Source: Exobasidium rhododendri (Eukaryota > Basidiomycota > Exobasidiomycetes > Exobasidiales > Exobasidiaceae). From it: a stretch of 64,000 nt of DNA. Under the pieces are notes generated by a model. The model was not told the DNA's origin and searched no databases. It saw only the letters and a program-made list of their open reading frames with translations. Below are positions 20,401 through 30,008 of this stretch, in pieces. The DNA is taken from NCBI GenBank assembly GCA_026210745.1, contig CP110630.1, forward strand, positions 2,418,001-2,482,000, read 5' to 3'. Each line of letters starts with the position of its first letter. Position 1 is the first letter of the stretch. The translations under genes were made by a program, and so were the position numbers.

Positions 20401-23400
20401 GATCTCGAACACTGTTCTGAGCAGCTTTGTTCGCTTCTACATTGGCGCCAGCAAGTCCGCCGTACTCTGCCTGGAAGGCCTCATCCATTGCCCTTTTGTG
20501 AGTCGTCACGTCTCTTTCTCGATGGATAACTCGTAAGGCGGAGAAGAGCGTTTGTGACGTACCAGGCTCTAAATTCTGCACGGGCAGATCCCACTTTTCA
20601 GTCTTCCACGCTGCATCGTAGGCCGACTTCTGGCCTTCATCTACTTCCAGTGAAAGTCGGTTGAAGCCTTGAAGGTGAAGAGATGTGGCAATGCCGCAGG
20701 AGTGTGCTTCCGACGACTCGTGCTGTGCCGCATAAAAATCAAACAGTCGATCCCAACGGCCTTCGTGCTTCAATCGATTGACGAGAGAATCTCGAACGTC
20801 TGGATTCGTGACGCCGTAGAAGCTGTCAGGGTCCTCGATGTTGCTGTAGACCTCGTACTGCAGAGCCAACTTCACATGCTCATCGTCTTCTTCCACCGTG
20901 ACATCCGCCTTGCCATGCTCACGCTCCAACTCGGCGAACAGCAGTGCAGTAGCGTACAACTTGCATTGCGCAGCCCTTCGTTGCAAGAGAAAGTAATCGA
21001 GATCGACGATCCACTCGTCGCAAGCTAACGGTTCATCGCCTGGGGAGTCGTTACGGATTTGCACGATCGCTTTAATGATGATCTTCCACACTTTCCTGTC
21101 CGTCTGACTGTTCCGCAAGACGGCCAGGAGGTGAGAGGAGAGAGCCACTGTGTCCAATCGCTGCTCTGCTTTGTTTTGCAGGTCGCTACGTAAAAGAATA
21201 TGCAGCAAGACTGCAAATGTGACCTCTGCGAATTTGGCATCCCTACTCACGAGCGGAGAGAGCTGACAACATGGAGCGCAATCCAGCTTGTCTGCCGTCA
21301 GATCACAAATCCACCCACCGATCCAACAGATCCAGCTTGAGAACTTCTGAGCTCTCTGCAATCCTTCTTCGTCATCCGCCGCATTGCGATTCCCTGTCCT
21401 GCTCAATAGCGGAGAACCCGGAAAAGCAGTTAGGAGTCGCAAAGATTCTGCGTCCAGCGGAGGCCAACTAGCCAGTGAACCACCGGCGAACTGCGGTTCT
21501 TGCGAGAAGATGGCTCGAAGGGCCGTGATGGCCGCTTTCGCGTTGTGTAAGTCCGTCGATCGAGACAAAGTAACCAGTTGACGGGCCAGCCAAGACTTCA
21601 AAGGTAGCAACGGTTGGAGACCCTTTGGATCAATGTCATCGATAGCTTTCAAGGCTGACTTTCGGGGCGTCATTTCTTGCTGACCTTTGGCGCTAGAAGG
21701 ACTGGACAGATGGGCATCACAGTGGTACAGCAAGTCTGCTAGAGAGGCCGCAAATTGCCCTTGCTCTTCCTTATTCGGACTTTCGTCCTCGAGACGTTCC
21801 AGAATGGTCCATATGGTGGTGGAACTGAAAAAGGCGACCTTCTCCCTGCTTGCCTTTTGCAGGGCGGACACGAATCGATTGAGAAAGGCAGCTGAAACGA
21901 TCGAGGTAGCTCGAAGTGTAATAGTCAATTGTTCGATGGAGATTTCCCACCTCTTCTTGGTGAGAGACAGAGGGTGTTCACCTGGCCACGCACAGATGAT
22001 GTCCGTCGCCGCCCTCTTCCCTTCCTTTGTGCTTCTGAGCTGAAGGACGATCCTGCTGATCCGTTCGAGAGATTGCGCTCCAGCGTGTTGGAGTGAGGCA
22101 TATTCACTCTGTATGAATCGGCTGGTGTGTCGTAGCATCAAGAGAACAGAAGAAGACAGGCCTGGAATGTCCATCTTAACCTGATCGACAGTCCATTCTA
22201 CCAGCGGCCACAAAGCTTCAACAAGGTCAACTTGCCCAAACAAGATGGCGCAAGAGTTGATCAAGAGTCGTATGATGGCAGGACTCGCGTAAAAACTCTT
22301 GTGGGCTAAAGCGACGTATAGCTGTAGAGCTTGCAGATGACGAATTTGATCGTTGACGAGCCTCTCTTGCTGTATCAGAGTGACCACTCCGTGTATGACG
22401 CAGTAAACAGTCGCCGGCTCTAAGGTCGCATGGACCTCGTCGGCTAGCGCTTGGATCGACTTGTACACTGTCGCTCCTTCGCAAAACGGTCTGTGTGGCT
22501 CGTGAGTCTTTGCGTCGGTCGTTGCCGTTATTTTAGATAAGACAGCAGCACAGGTTGCATCCTGCGACTCCACGAAGTGCTGGAGCTGTTGCCCATCAGG
22601 TTCGTAGTATAATTTCAAGATTGCTACGGTGATAGCATCCAGCTTCGCCACGAGCGCTTTGGTGATCAAACGGGACGGATTGCTACTACAATTTCGAAAC
22701 CGGGCAGACATCAATTCGTTCATCTGAGCAAAGGTATGGCTCTCTTCCCCCGCTTCAAGGAGATTTTTGAAGTCAGTCGTCACAAGAAAGGGTATGCATT
22801 CGAGCAGAGCCTCCTTTTCGGTCTTATCTGACAAGATGAATAGCTGGCGAAAGTCTTGCGAAGCCGATTCCGTGTTTATGGCGACCATCATGGAAGCTAC
22901 TGGCTGAAAAATGTGCCGCAGCATGTCCTTTTGACTTGTATATCCCAGTACTTGTGGAGGCAAACTGCCGATCTTGAAGCCCATCTCTGCCAAGGCCCAA
23001 GTAAGCTGACTGGAGAAGAGCACAAAGAGACTACTTGTGTCGGGAAATCCTAGCAACCGAGAAGCGTAGTAGAGCACTGATTCGGTGTGGGTCTTGTACG
23101 TTTCATCGACCAGTACTAGCTCCAAAAGATTGTAGAGTGCGAGGTAGCGAATCTCGGAACTGGCTACGAGAGAATTACTAAAAAAGAGAATCCGGCTGAC
23201 CATTTGCTCCAGGAAGTCCGTGTCGTTTGGGAGCAGACCTTCTGCGTACCTGTAGAGCTCGTGAGAATCTTCGCCAAGCTGCGACCATGCTTGATACAGC
23301 CTCGCACTTCTTGTCGAGGAGTCACAGCGTAGTCGCATGTCCGCACGACCGTTTAGGAGCAGGAGACTTCGCACGATTGCTTGGGGTGACAAGGAGGTTA

Positions 23401-26400
23401 CTTTGATATCTCGAAGTGTGCTACTGTCCAGCAAGGTACACGTTAAGAAATGTTCAAGAAAGGTAGCCAATCTTGCTTCAACTCTCCACACCAGGTTTCC
23501 TTTATTCAGTTGCTTGATGAAGAAGGAGCAGACTTTGAGAAAGTCCTTGACAAGTGAGGTGTCGGGTATAGTGGACCACTGTGCTAGAGTGGCATCGAGG
23601 AAATGAATGGAGAGAATTTGCGCCTCCGCGTTGAGTTGATACGTATACTCTGCCAGGATATCGTTACCGATTGTTTCTAAAATATGCATGAGCTCCTCGG
23701 TACTGAATGTGAGCTTGCCTTGACCCGCTGCCTCAAAGATAAGGCCGCCAGAATGCAGCAGCGTAGCAAGTTCAGAGTCCGGCCGTGAGGCGAATTCTTT
23801 GACTTGACTGCTACTACCTGCAGCATCCAAACCCGTCCAGCCAGGGATACATATCATGGCAGAGATGCAGACGTCGGCCACAAAGATACGGTCGCCTTCT
23901 TTTGTCAGGTCGGTAAGCGCCTGCTTGGAAGCACCGCTTGTTGAGATACCGGCCCACAAATCGTCCTCTTTCTCTTGAGCGGTCCGTACATTGTCTCCTT
24001 GCATAGTGCGACTGACTCTATCATACACGGCTCTCAATGCGAACAAGATTGAACGTCCATCTGCCGATTGCCAGATGAGCTTTGCCGCGCTCTGTATCCG
24101 TTGACGTTGCTCGGCATCTTTTGCCATGCTCGACCCTATTTGTAGCAGTACTTCGCTTTGGATTCCCGACTGCTTTCCTGGCATTTCGATGGCGCTGCTC
24201 ACTTTTTGATCTACTACAGCCTTCTCCGATCGCCCAAGGAGAGGTGCAAGGCGTGACATCACCTTCGCAATATCAGAATCACTCCAACGTAGGTGTGAGA
24301 TCTTCACAAGGACAATGTCAACGAGCTCAAACGCCAATCCAGTCAAATGCTTCTGAGACTGGATGTTGTTCATCTGAAAGGTCGCATCAAAGAGCAGACA
24401 GAGAACAGCAAAGTCCAGAGCTTTCCCAAGTCGTTCTTCCGTGACCTGCTCTACGTACTCCGCATGACTCATTTCAAGTACGATGGACTTCAATCCTTTC
24501 AGGAGAAAATTGAGACATCGGACCTCTAGCAGTCTTGGGCTTCTTGCGGTGACGAGTCGAGGAATTGGAGCACAGACAGTGGGTGCCCCATCAATCCTTC
24601 TCTGCGGAAGGGAGGCTGTTAAGAGAAAAATTCGCACGCTGTTCACCTTCCTCTCTTCTTGCGCTCGATGGACGGCGGCAGCTGCAGGCAGTCGAAGGAC
24701 GGCCCGCGCCCAAGGACCTTCATCAGGGAATTCACATATCGCTGTCAGGATAGCAAGTATGTCAAGAGGGTCCTGTACCTCGCTGCTTGCCTTGCCTCGA
24801 ATGAAAGGTGACGGAGCTCCGAGGGGCGACCAGGTGCCTTGCAACCATGCGAGTACTTTTTCGCCGGGCTGTTGTTTCACTGCTCCTATATCTTTGCATA
24901 GTACGCTCACTGCGTCCTTGAGAAAAGAGCAAACAGACTCGAAGGGATAAGAAGGTCCATGTGACTCTAAATCGTTGAAAAGGCTTTCGAGCTCGATGAG
25001 AATCTCCTTCTGCTGCAGTGCACCAATGTCTAAGATTGCTTTGCTTGCATAGGAGGCCACCCTACTAGTCCCGGGTTGAAGCACCCTTCTACAGATAGTA
25101 GGCCATAGTTGTTTGCATGTTGCCTTTGCAGCCGGATATGGCGCAAGGGCAGCCAAAGCGAGAAAAGACCAATTCTGCAGCTCCAGATCACTGTGGCTAG
25201 ACAATTCGGAAAGCGAAGGCAAAACTTCCGAAACCCATCGACTGTCTTGAACCGAGTCTCTCCCGTGACGGAGCACGATGAAGAGAAGGATTTGTAACGA
25301 CCAGACCTGCGACACACCGCCGTCATGGCCTCGTCTGGCACTGCTTGCACGATTCATCACTACTTGGATTGCATTGTAACAAGATCCCACAACGGAAGCC
25401 CCCTCATCTTTGCGTCTTTTGCTGGGTCGACTGTCAGTCTCTGTTATGGTTACCTCTTCTGATCTAGTGCAATATAAAGATCTGGAACAATCGGCAGCTA
25501 ATTCGAGAGCAAGCCAAGTGTGTGCGTCGCTTGAATTGAAATCGCGTCCGGCTCGTAAGATGTCATACTGGAAAGCGTCTTCATAAGAGCTGGAGCAGAG
25601 CTCAATCGATGTGAGTGCCAGAGGTTGCATGGCAAAGCGTTGTTCTGGCTCTTCCAAGATCTTCTTGTGAAGCGACGCTACCTTGTCTACATACTCGACT
25701 TTATTGTCGAGAAAAGGCAACAGGATGCGAAAAGAGATCAGCACCTGCTCTTTCAATTGACGAGACTTTGTCGCCCATAAGCCGATCAGCGACGGCCAGA
25801 CTCGCACCGCAAAGGCAGTCAAGCTGGCAGACTCATTGATCTCCAATTCGGCCAAGACGTGATTAAGCCCTTGAAGTGTGGGTAAATGCGCTGTAGTATC
25901 ACTAATAGAGTTGAGCAAAAAGGTGCTGAATTTAGCAAGGATGTATACTCCTAGTCTGCCTTGTCCTACCAGAGGTGCATTTGGTGCTGTGATCAGAATT
26001 TGCAGACAACTTGCTACTTCAGCATCCAACAACCTTGAGACTCTTTGTGACGCACGAAGACAGTCGCCATCTTCATTAAAGAGATTCTCTAGTATGCACC
26101 CATCCAACTCTTCTATCAGATCGTCATGGAGAAGGATATTGAAGCATAGCGAGGTAGCTTCTTTCCAGGACTTGTGATCAAGATGCTCAATGTGAGGCTG
26201 ATAGGAGAGTAGAGTGCGGAGTGCCTTTAGGTAGTCGACTGCAATCGGCTCAAAGAGTTGACCTCCATAACTCAGCATTTGAGTCAGATGGGAGAAAGCT
26301 GCAAAGAGTACTGGCTGTGCGTAGTAGGTGTGCGTTTTCTCTATCATCCATTGCACCACTTGAGCGCTGTCCTTGAGTCTTCGAAGGGCGATTGGTGCAG

Positions 26401-26638
26401 CATCAACCCACGACCCTCTCTTGATACAAGCACTCTTGTCATTGACGACGCAATTGAAAAGAGCCTGCAAAGTGCGCAGCCATCGTCTTCCATCATCATC
26501 ATCCCTGCTTATATCACTCAAGACGGTCTGATCTTGAAAGATGTCTTTGTACTGCTCGATCCCCTCGGCCCTCTCCTTTGCCTTGTCGCTACTGATCAGT
26601 CGGACTGCTTCCTGCAAGGAGATGATCCGTGTCGACAT
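17492..26638 (-). CDS. TEL1: Tel1/ATM PIKK checkpoint kinase
   Basis: Nuclear Ser/Thr kinase that senses double-strand breaks through MRX/MRN and maintains telomeres. A single exon encodes 3048 aa from the ATG at 26638. The frame is open 64 codons further upstream, but the chosen Met is immediately followed by the Tel1 N-terminal (TAN) motif (LISSDKAKERAEGIEQY). A long alpha-helical HEAT-type region is followed by a FAT region and the kinase domain: LDDLTGEVIHIDFGIAFDQG and GLGDRHVSN (from about 2827) carry the catalytic Asp and the DFG triplet. FRRCCQETLRVMR and YDPLYDWTQNP follow, then an Ala/Ser/Gln-rich insertion, then a FATC end (ASIFHGWQAAL). Lack of introns in 9.1 kb is unusual among these neighbours. 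Confidence 0.96.
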   Translation of the reverse strand: MSTRIISLQEAVRLISSDKAKERAEGIEQYKDIFQDQTVLSDISRDDDDGRRWLRTLQALFNCVVNDKSACIKRGSWVDAAPIALRRLKDSAQVVQWMIEKTHTYYAQPVLFAAFSHLTQMLSYGGQLFEPIAVDYLKALRTLLSYQPHIEHLDHKSWKEATSLCFNILLHDDLIEELDGCILENLFNEDGDCLRASQRVSRLLDAEVASCLQILITAPNAPLVGQGRLGVYILAKFSTFLLNSISDTTAHLPTLQGLNHVLAELEINESASLTAFAVRVWPSLIGLWATKSRQLKEQVLISFRILLPFLDNKVEYVDKVASLHKKILEEPEQRFAMQPLALTSIELCSSSYEDAFQYDILRAGRDFNSSDAHTWLALELAADCSRSLYCTRSEEVTITETDSRPSKRRKDEGASVVGSCYNAIQVVMNRASSARRGHDGGVSQVWSLQILLFIVLRHGRDSVQDSRWVSEVLPSLSELSSHSDLELQNWSFLALAALAPYPAAKATCKQLWPTICRRVLQPGTSRVASYASKAILDIGALQQKEILIELESLFNDLESHGPSYPFESVCSFLKDAVSVLCKDIGAVKQQPGEKVLAWLQGTWSPLGAPSPFIRGKASSEVQDPLDILAILTAICEFPDEGPWARAVLRLPAAAAVHRAQEERKVNSVRIFLLTASLPQRRIDGAPTVCAPIPRLVTARSPRLLEVRCLNFLLKGLKSIVLEMSHAEYVEQVTEERLGKALDFAVLCLLFDATFQMNNIQSQKHLTGLAFELVDIVLVKISHLRWSDSDIAKVMSRLAPLLGRSEKAVVDQKVSSAIEMPGKQSGIQSEVLLQIGSSMAKDAEQRQRIQSAAKLIWQSADGRSILFALRAVYDRVSRTMQGDNVRTAQEKEDDLWAGISTSGASKQALTDLTKEGDRIFVADVCISAMICIPGWTGLDAAGSSSQVKEFASRPDSELATLLHSGGLIFEAAGQGKLTFSTEELMHILETIGNDILAEYTYQLNAEAQILSIHFLDATLAQWSTIPDTSLVKDFLKVCSFFIKQLNKGNLVWRVEARLATFLEHFLTCTLLDSSTLRDIKVTSLSPQAIVRSLLLLNGRADMRLRCDSSTRSARLYQAWSQLGEDSHELYRYAEGLLPNDTDFLEQMVSRILFFSNSLVASSEIRYLALYNLLELVLVDETYKTHTESVLYYASRLLGFPDTSSLFVLFSSQLTWALAEMGFKIGSLPPQVLGYTSQKDMLRHIFQPVASMMVAINTESASQDFRQLFILSDKTEKEALLECIPFLVTTDFKNLLEAGEESHTFAQMNELMSARFRNCSSNPSRLITKALVAKLDAITVAILKLYYEPDGQQLQHFVESQDATCAAVLSKITATTDAKTHEPHRPFCEGATVYKSIQALADEVHATLEPATVYCVIHGVVTLIQQERLVNDQIRHLQALQLYVALAHKSFYASPAIIRLLINSCAILFGQVDLVEALWPLVEWTVDQVKMDIPGLSSSVLLMLRHTSRFIQSEYASLQHAGAQSLERISRIVLQLRSTKEGKRAATDIICAWPGEHPLSLTKKRWEISIEQLTITLRATSIVSAAFLNRFVSALQKASREKVAFFSSTTIWTILERLEDESPNKEEQGQFAASLADLLYHCDAHLSSPSSAKGQQEMTPRKSALKAIDDIDPKGLQPLLPLKSWLARQLVTLSRSTDLHNAKAAITALRAIFSQEPQFAGGSLASWPPLDAESLRLLTAFPGSPLLSRTGNRNAADDEEGLQRAQKFSSWICWIGGWICDLTADKLDCAPCCQLSPLVSRDAKFAEVTFAVLLHILLRSDLQNKAEQRLDTVALSSHLLAVLRNSQTDRKVWKIIIKAIVQIRNDSPGDEPLACDEWIVDLDYFLLQRRAAQCKLYATALLFAELEREHGKADVTVEEDDEHVKLALQYEVYSNIEDPDSFYGVTNPDVRDSLVNRLKHEGRWDRLFDFYAAQHESSEAHSCGIATSLHLQGFNRLSLEVDEGQKSAYDAAWKTEKWDLPVQNLEPGTSQTLFSALRVIHRERDVTTHKRAMDEAFQAEYGGLAGANVEANKAAQNSVRDLLGLREVRLCIASPDLSVRQQSWTEMVNRFDFADFERIASVRLSLMRSQRRQLESVLLLASTSNQKGSESIRNECFALLALSREARMNGKLQIAINSITQAQRLTEDRVEVGVEEEFSNLLWDLGDHAIAIEALGNIVKGKSVESSEREEVKNSLPLALARLGEWRATARSHQPQTIRDECFIPAREALAKSSLSTVEQATVLIKYATFAHEQYRTLSESTEGDDLSAFIRYRLEEVDQIEAQIIKTNAKSTSTGQTVKTTIPKTPMNMKLLSAKQKAIKLMELDRQKLDGFEASKKRFRREATRMYASTLSSTEAYDDMAIIRLISLWFENANDVGLNDDLNAWLRKIASWKFLPFVHQISSRLRPDSGSSKTATPNATATATAIAPVPPLSSTLTSCPIFQRNITETVFRMSFDHPFHSLYALFALTKADDVKGGRQQGSKGRGAGAARTSLPAQSSMSVAQQLRKEAAAQLVHQVALKTSQRKRIREWEEVCHACVEWARFDLSVQMPDVFNHQPESKVLRAKSHPIQAKFNLQITRIRDVDVPVMTKFLKVDPTTKYDDITSIVRYSDHFSTAGGLHLPKITACLGSDGNDYKQLFKDKDDLRQDAIMQQVFGILNTLLSVDRAAQRRQLRVRTYIIIPLGPQYGLLEFVEHTQPIGTPFMETHHKYRRKDQLTTHQARNELAAVEGKQRVEQTAAFEAMCRRFPPAFRFHFLERHRVPITLLTNRLQYTRSVATTSIVGYILGLGDRHVSNILLDDLTGEVIHIDFGIAFDQGKLLPIPEQVPFRLTRDLVDGMGLNGVEGVFRRCCQETLRVMREGASVIQTVLQVFKYDPLYDWTQNPVKVIRAQAYAAADDAAAAAAANSQGAASSSNSTLDNVHRRLSHKFQQHQQGIMSTPGSATNTATNNGNAETREVAELLAERAIKTVMEKLSTSLSVEYTVNDLMVQAQDPGNLASIFHGWQAAL

Positions 26639-26915
26639 GAGTCTCCTTTGACTCAGAGACTGGCCTCGAAAAGCCGATGAACGAACACCACCACAGACAA
26701 TGCATTCGCGCCCTATCTTCGAAAAGAAGAGTCTGGATGCCGCAAAATCGAGGAGAAAGGAAGTAAGTGCTTGCTCGCAGTGGACGACCTGGCAAAAGGA
26801 GGGGCGCATAAATTGGAACGCGCTCAGCAACTAAAAAGTGTTGATCTTCTTCCTTCCAAGATACGGAACTCGGGCGTGGTCAATCCCTCTTCCCTCGACT
26901 ACATCGACAATAAGC
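26639..26915. promoter_or_regulatory. Divergent promoter region TEL1 / TYR1
   Basis: Only 277 bp separate the two start codons. The TEL1 frame stays open through part of it, but the reading has no conserved motif, so I treat it as non-coding leader and promoter. Confidence 0.5.
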
Positions 26916-28602
26916 ATGCAAGCCTCGTCGTCGTCGTCCTCCAAGAGGCTCATGATGGGCGATGAAGAGGAGAAGAAGACAGTGGAGATCGGTATCATTG
27001 GCATGGGTGACATGGGCAGACTGTACGCCGCAAAGTTCAAGGAGGCAGGCTGGAAGTGAGTCGGGAATGCTGTAATACTCTGTGATACTCAATGCTGCTG
27101 TAGCTAATACACGACCGTGCCAGCCTGAATCTCTGTGATAGATCCGAGAATTACGAGAAGCTGAGAGAGGAGTATGAGTCAAGAGGTAGTGAAGAAGATG
27201 GCTCGAAAGGTGAGTCTCGATGTAACTCTATCATGCCATAGTGAGCTAAGACAGTATACTCATCTGAAGCTGAACTTACTTCAGGCTCGACGATCAGAGT
27301 CTTCAAAGATGGCCACTATGTGTCAAGGCGGAGTGACTTTATCATTTATTCTGTGGAGGCCGCTTCGATTGATCAAGTCGTTGCCTTGTATGGTCCATGT
27401 GAGTACCACGAGAAGCTGAGCATAGTACAATTATAGCTCATTCTGATCGGCCTACAGCAACGAAGATGGGCGCAATTGTCTCGGGTCAGACATCCGTAAA
27501 GGCACCCGAGAAGATTGCTTTCGAGAGACATCTTCCCTCGGACGTCTACATTGTATCCTGTCACTCTCTCCACGGTCCTAAAGTCGACACTGCGGGTCAA
27601 CCTTTGGTGCTTATCCAGCATCGGGCACCTGATGAAGCATTGGCTTTTGTGGAGCGAGTATTTGCTTCATTTCAGTCTCGCTACGTCTACCTCAGCTATG
27701 AAGATCACGACGTCGTCACTGCTAATACACAGGCAGTGACTCATGCAGCATTCCTGACAATGGGCACGGCGTGGATGTCTTCGCAGGCATACCCTTGGGA
27801 GAGTGGTTTATACCCCGGCGGAATCGAGACTGTCAAGATCAACATTATGCTACGGATCTACTCTGCCAAGTGGCACGTCTATGCTGGACTGGCGCTTCTG
27901 AATCCTTCGGCAAGAACACAAGTCACACAATATGCTGACAGTACGGCCGATCTCTTCAAATTGATGGTGGCAGGCAGCGAGACGGCGATGCTTGAACGAG
28001 TCTTGACAGCTAGAAGAGAAGTCTTTGGGTGGGCCGATGATGAAGAAGGCACGGGTGGTGCTCGAACTCGCGGTGAAAGGGGAAGCAAAGGAGCAAGGGA
28101 GAGGAAGCCGATCTTGTTGAGTGACAAATTGTTGGATCAATTCCACCTCGTAGCAAGAAAAGCTCATATAGACATGGAAGGCGGTGAGGGAATCAATGCG
28201 AAATCGTCTCCTCCTCCCCCACCACCACCACCCAATTCTCATCTGGCGCTACTAGCTATCGTTGATTGCTGGCATCGACTTCAGATTGACCCCTATGCTC
28301 ACCTGGATTTGGCTGCTACGCCGGTATTTCGGATCTGGATTGGAGTCTGCGAGTATTTATTTCAATCATTGGCGAGAGTCACTAGTTCAGTACGAGCCGC
28401 TATTCACGACCACGAGTTCAGATCTGATGATACAGAATTCACCATTGCAGCAAGAGGATGGGCTCAAGCTGTGCAATTTGGCAGCTTTGATCTGTACAGG
28501 TGGCGATTCGAGCAGACGGCCGACTTCTTTGCGTCTCGATTTGAGGAGGCAAACAAGGTCGGTGCAGAGATGCTGAAAGCGGTCGCGGTAGAGCAGACGT
28601 GA
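26916..28602 (+). CDS. TYR1: Prephenate dehydrogenase (NADP+)
   Basis: Oxidatively decarboxylates prephenate to 4-hydroxyphenylpyruvate, the committed step to tyrosine. The exons are 26916-27055, 27124-27209, 27285-27398 and 27458-28602, giving 494 aa (budding yeast about 440-450). The Rossmann entry IGIIGMGDMGRLYAAKF starts near residue 25. Next come SDFIIYSVEAASIDQVV, the active-site region KMGAIVSGQTSVKAPE, VSCHSLHGP, QPLVLIQHRAPD and THAAFLTMGTAW. The C-terminal part has low-complexity insertions (Glu/Gly/Arg-rich near 28035-28105 and a proline run near 28208-28232) that explain the extra length. At exon 2 a second in-phase donor 24 nt upstream (GTAGTG) could remove eight residues; I chose the stronger GTGAGT. 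Confidence 0.93.
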
Positions 28603-28680
28603 GAAAAGCGTGGTGTAATGTGGAAAAGTAACAAAGTGCATATCATACCATAATTGTCGAAGACAAAGACTTGTGATCCA

Positions 28681-29715
28681 CTACTGTGTTTGATGAGCTC
28701 CACCTTCCAAAGCTTCCTTGGTTAGTTCGTAGGCAGTAAAGGTGGCTGCCGCAGCTGGTATGGCCCTCAGAAGGGTGGGAGATAGTCCTCGAAATAAGAT
28801 CTGATAGCCCTGCTCTCGCACTATCTGCTGAAATTCCGTGACTATATACCCTGGTCCTAGCTTGTGAGATGTGAGTTGTACTCGAGACTTGACAACGTCG
28901 AGAGGGTAGCATGCGAGCCAATTACAGACACCTCCAACGGATCCGCTTGCCATCAAGCACCATATAGGTAAATTTTCGCCTGGTTTGAGATGAGGATATG
29001 ACCTCGTTCTGAACTGTTCCTTCGTGAATGTGAACCCCGAGTAGAACCCGGCGTAGGCGGGGACTTCTCTGGCTACCGTTATCTGCATGTGTGCAGTCTC
29101 AGCGATCTATTTCTGATCACCATGTCGCGGAAGTCGACTCACCCAAAATCCTCTCATGATACCGCGTCTAAAACCGTGCTCTCTCCACAGATCAGACGCC
29201 ACTTGTCTCAGCTTTCGATCCTTTGCACCGCCGTATTGCGACTGCATCCGAATCTTGAACAGTTCAACAGGAGAAGCCATGATACTATTGACCCCTCCGG
29301 CTATGGCACCGGCTGCCATTGTCTGATAGATTGTAAGATTAGGTGTATCCGAGACAAATCTCTTGGAGGTCTGGAACGCAGTGAAGAGGAGACTGTTCTG
29401 GGCGGCAATGCCGAGTAGCGGGGATGCCATACCTGTCGGATGGAACCAAAGTTCTCAACATTGGGTCCTCCTTCTAGCAGTAGTAGACACGACATACACA
29501 CCTTTATAGAGCGCAAAGAAGCCCTCCTTCCTGATCGTCTGCATGAGAATATCCATCGGACCCTTGAACATCCCCGGTGGTGAAGTCTGCGCTCTAGTCT
29601 TTATGGTGTCGAGAGGCTGCCCTACGATGACTTGAGCTGCGCCGCCGACACTTCCTGCAATGAGATCCGAGAACGGAATGGCAAAGGGAGGCCATTTTTC
29701 ACCACTGCCACTCAT
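28681..29715 (-). CDS. Mitochondrial SLC25-family carrier, acylcarnitine/amino-acid-like
   Basis: Inner-membrane solute exchanger, 301 aa. The exons, read right to left, are 29715-29502, 29432-29143 and 29082-28681. The three repeats carry the carrier signatures PLDTIKTR, PVELFKIR and PLDVVKSR, each at the end of an odd-numbered helix. GIMRGFW-ITVAREVPAYAGFY crosses the second junction. SPVELFKIRMQSQYGG and the overall pattern resemble the acylcarnitine/ornithine/basic-amino-acid branch of SLC25, but substrate cannot be fixed from motifs. It is divergent from mitochondrial (methyl)isocitrate lyase across 293 bp, which hints at a role in propionyl or acyl metabolism. Its 3' end is only 78 bp from that of TYR1. 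Confidence 0.9.
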
Positions 29716-30008
29716 GTTGTACGATGGGAATCGTCGTCGCTTCTATGCAATGTTTCAGTTTTCCCAGTGCACCGCGATCTTCTTAATTTCTTTTTTCCCT
29801 TGACGCGGCGGCGCTCTGGACGGATTAAAGGGTGAATTAGAAGTGGCCCCTCCACCACCGGCTTCCACACTGCAACGTCGGCCGGCCTGACTGAGTGTCT
29901 CTGTAGTTGGAATTATACCAGGTCGCGACGTTGAAAAGTCGAGCTCTAAACTTCCCCAGGTTTTCCTGCTTGGAGTTTTTTTCTCCTTCTTGTGTCACTC
30001 CAGCAACA
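29716..30008. promoter_or_regulatory. Divergent promoter: mitochondrial carrier / methylisocitrate lyase
   Basis: 293 bp between two divergent start codons of mitochondrial proteins. It contains a GC-rich patch near 29803-29822 and no ORF. Both promoters must fit here, so common regulation is plausible but unproven. Confidence 0.5.

Noticed and set aside
26639-26830. 64-codon N-terminal extension of TEL1
   Set aside because: The upstream reading lacks conserved sequence, while the ATG at 26638 is followed directly by the Tel1 TAN motif.
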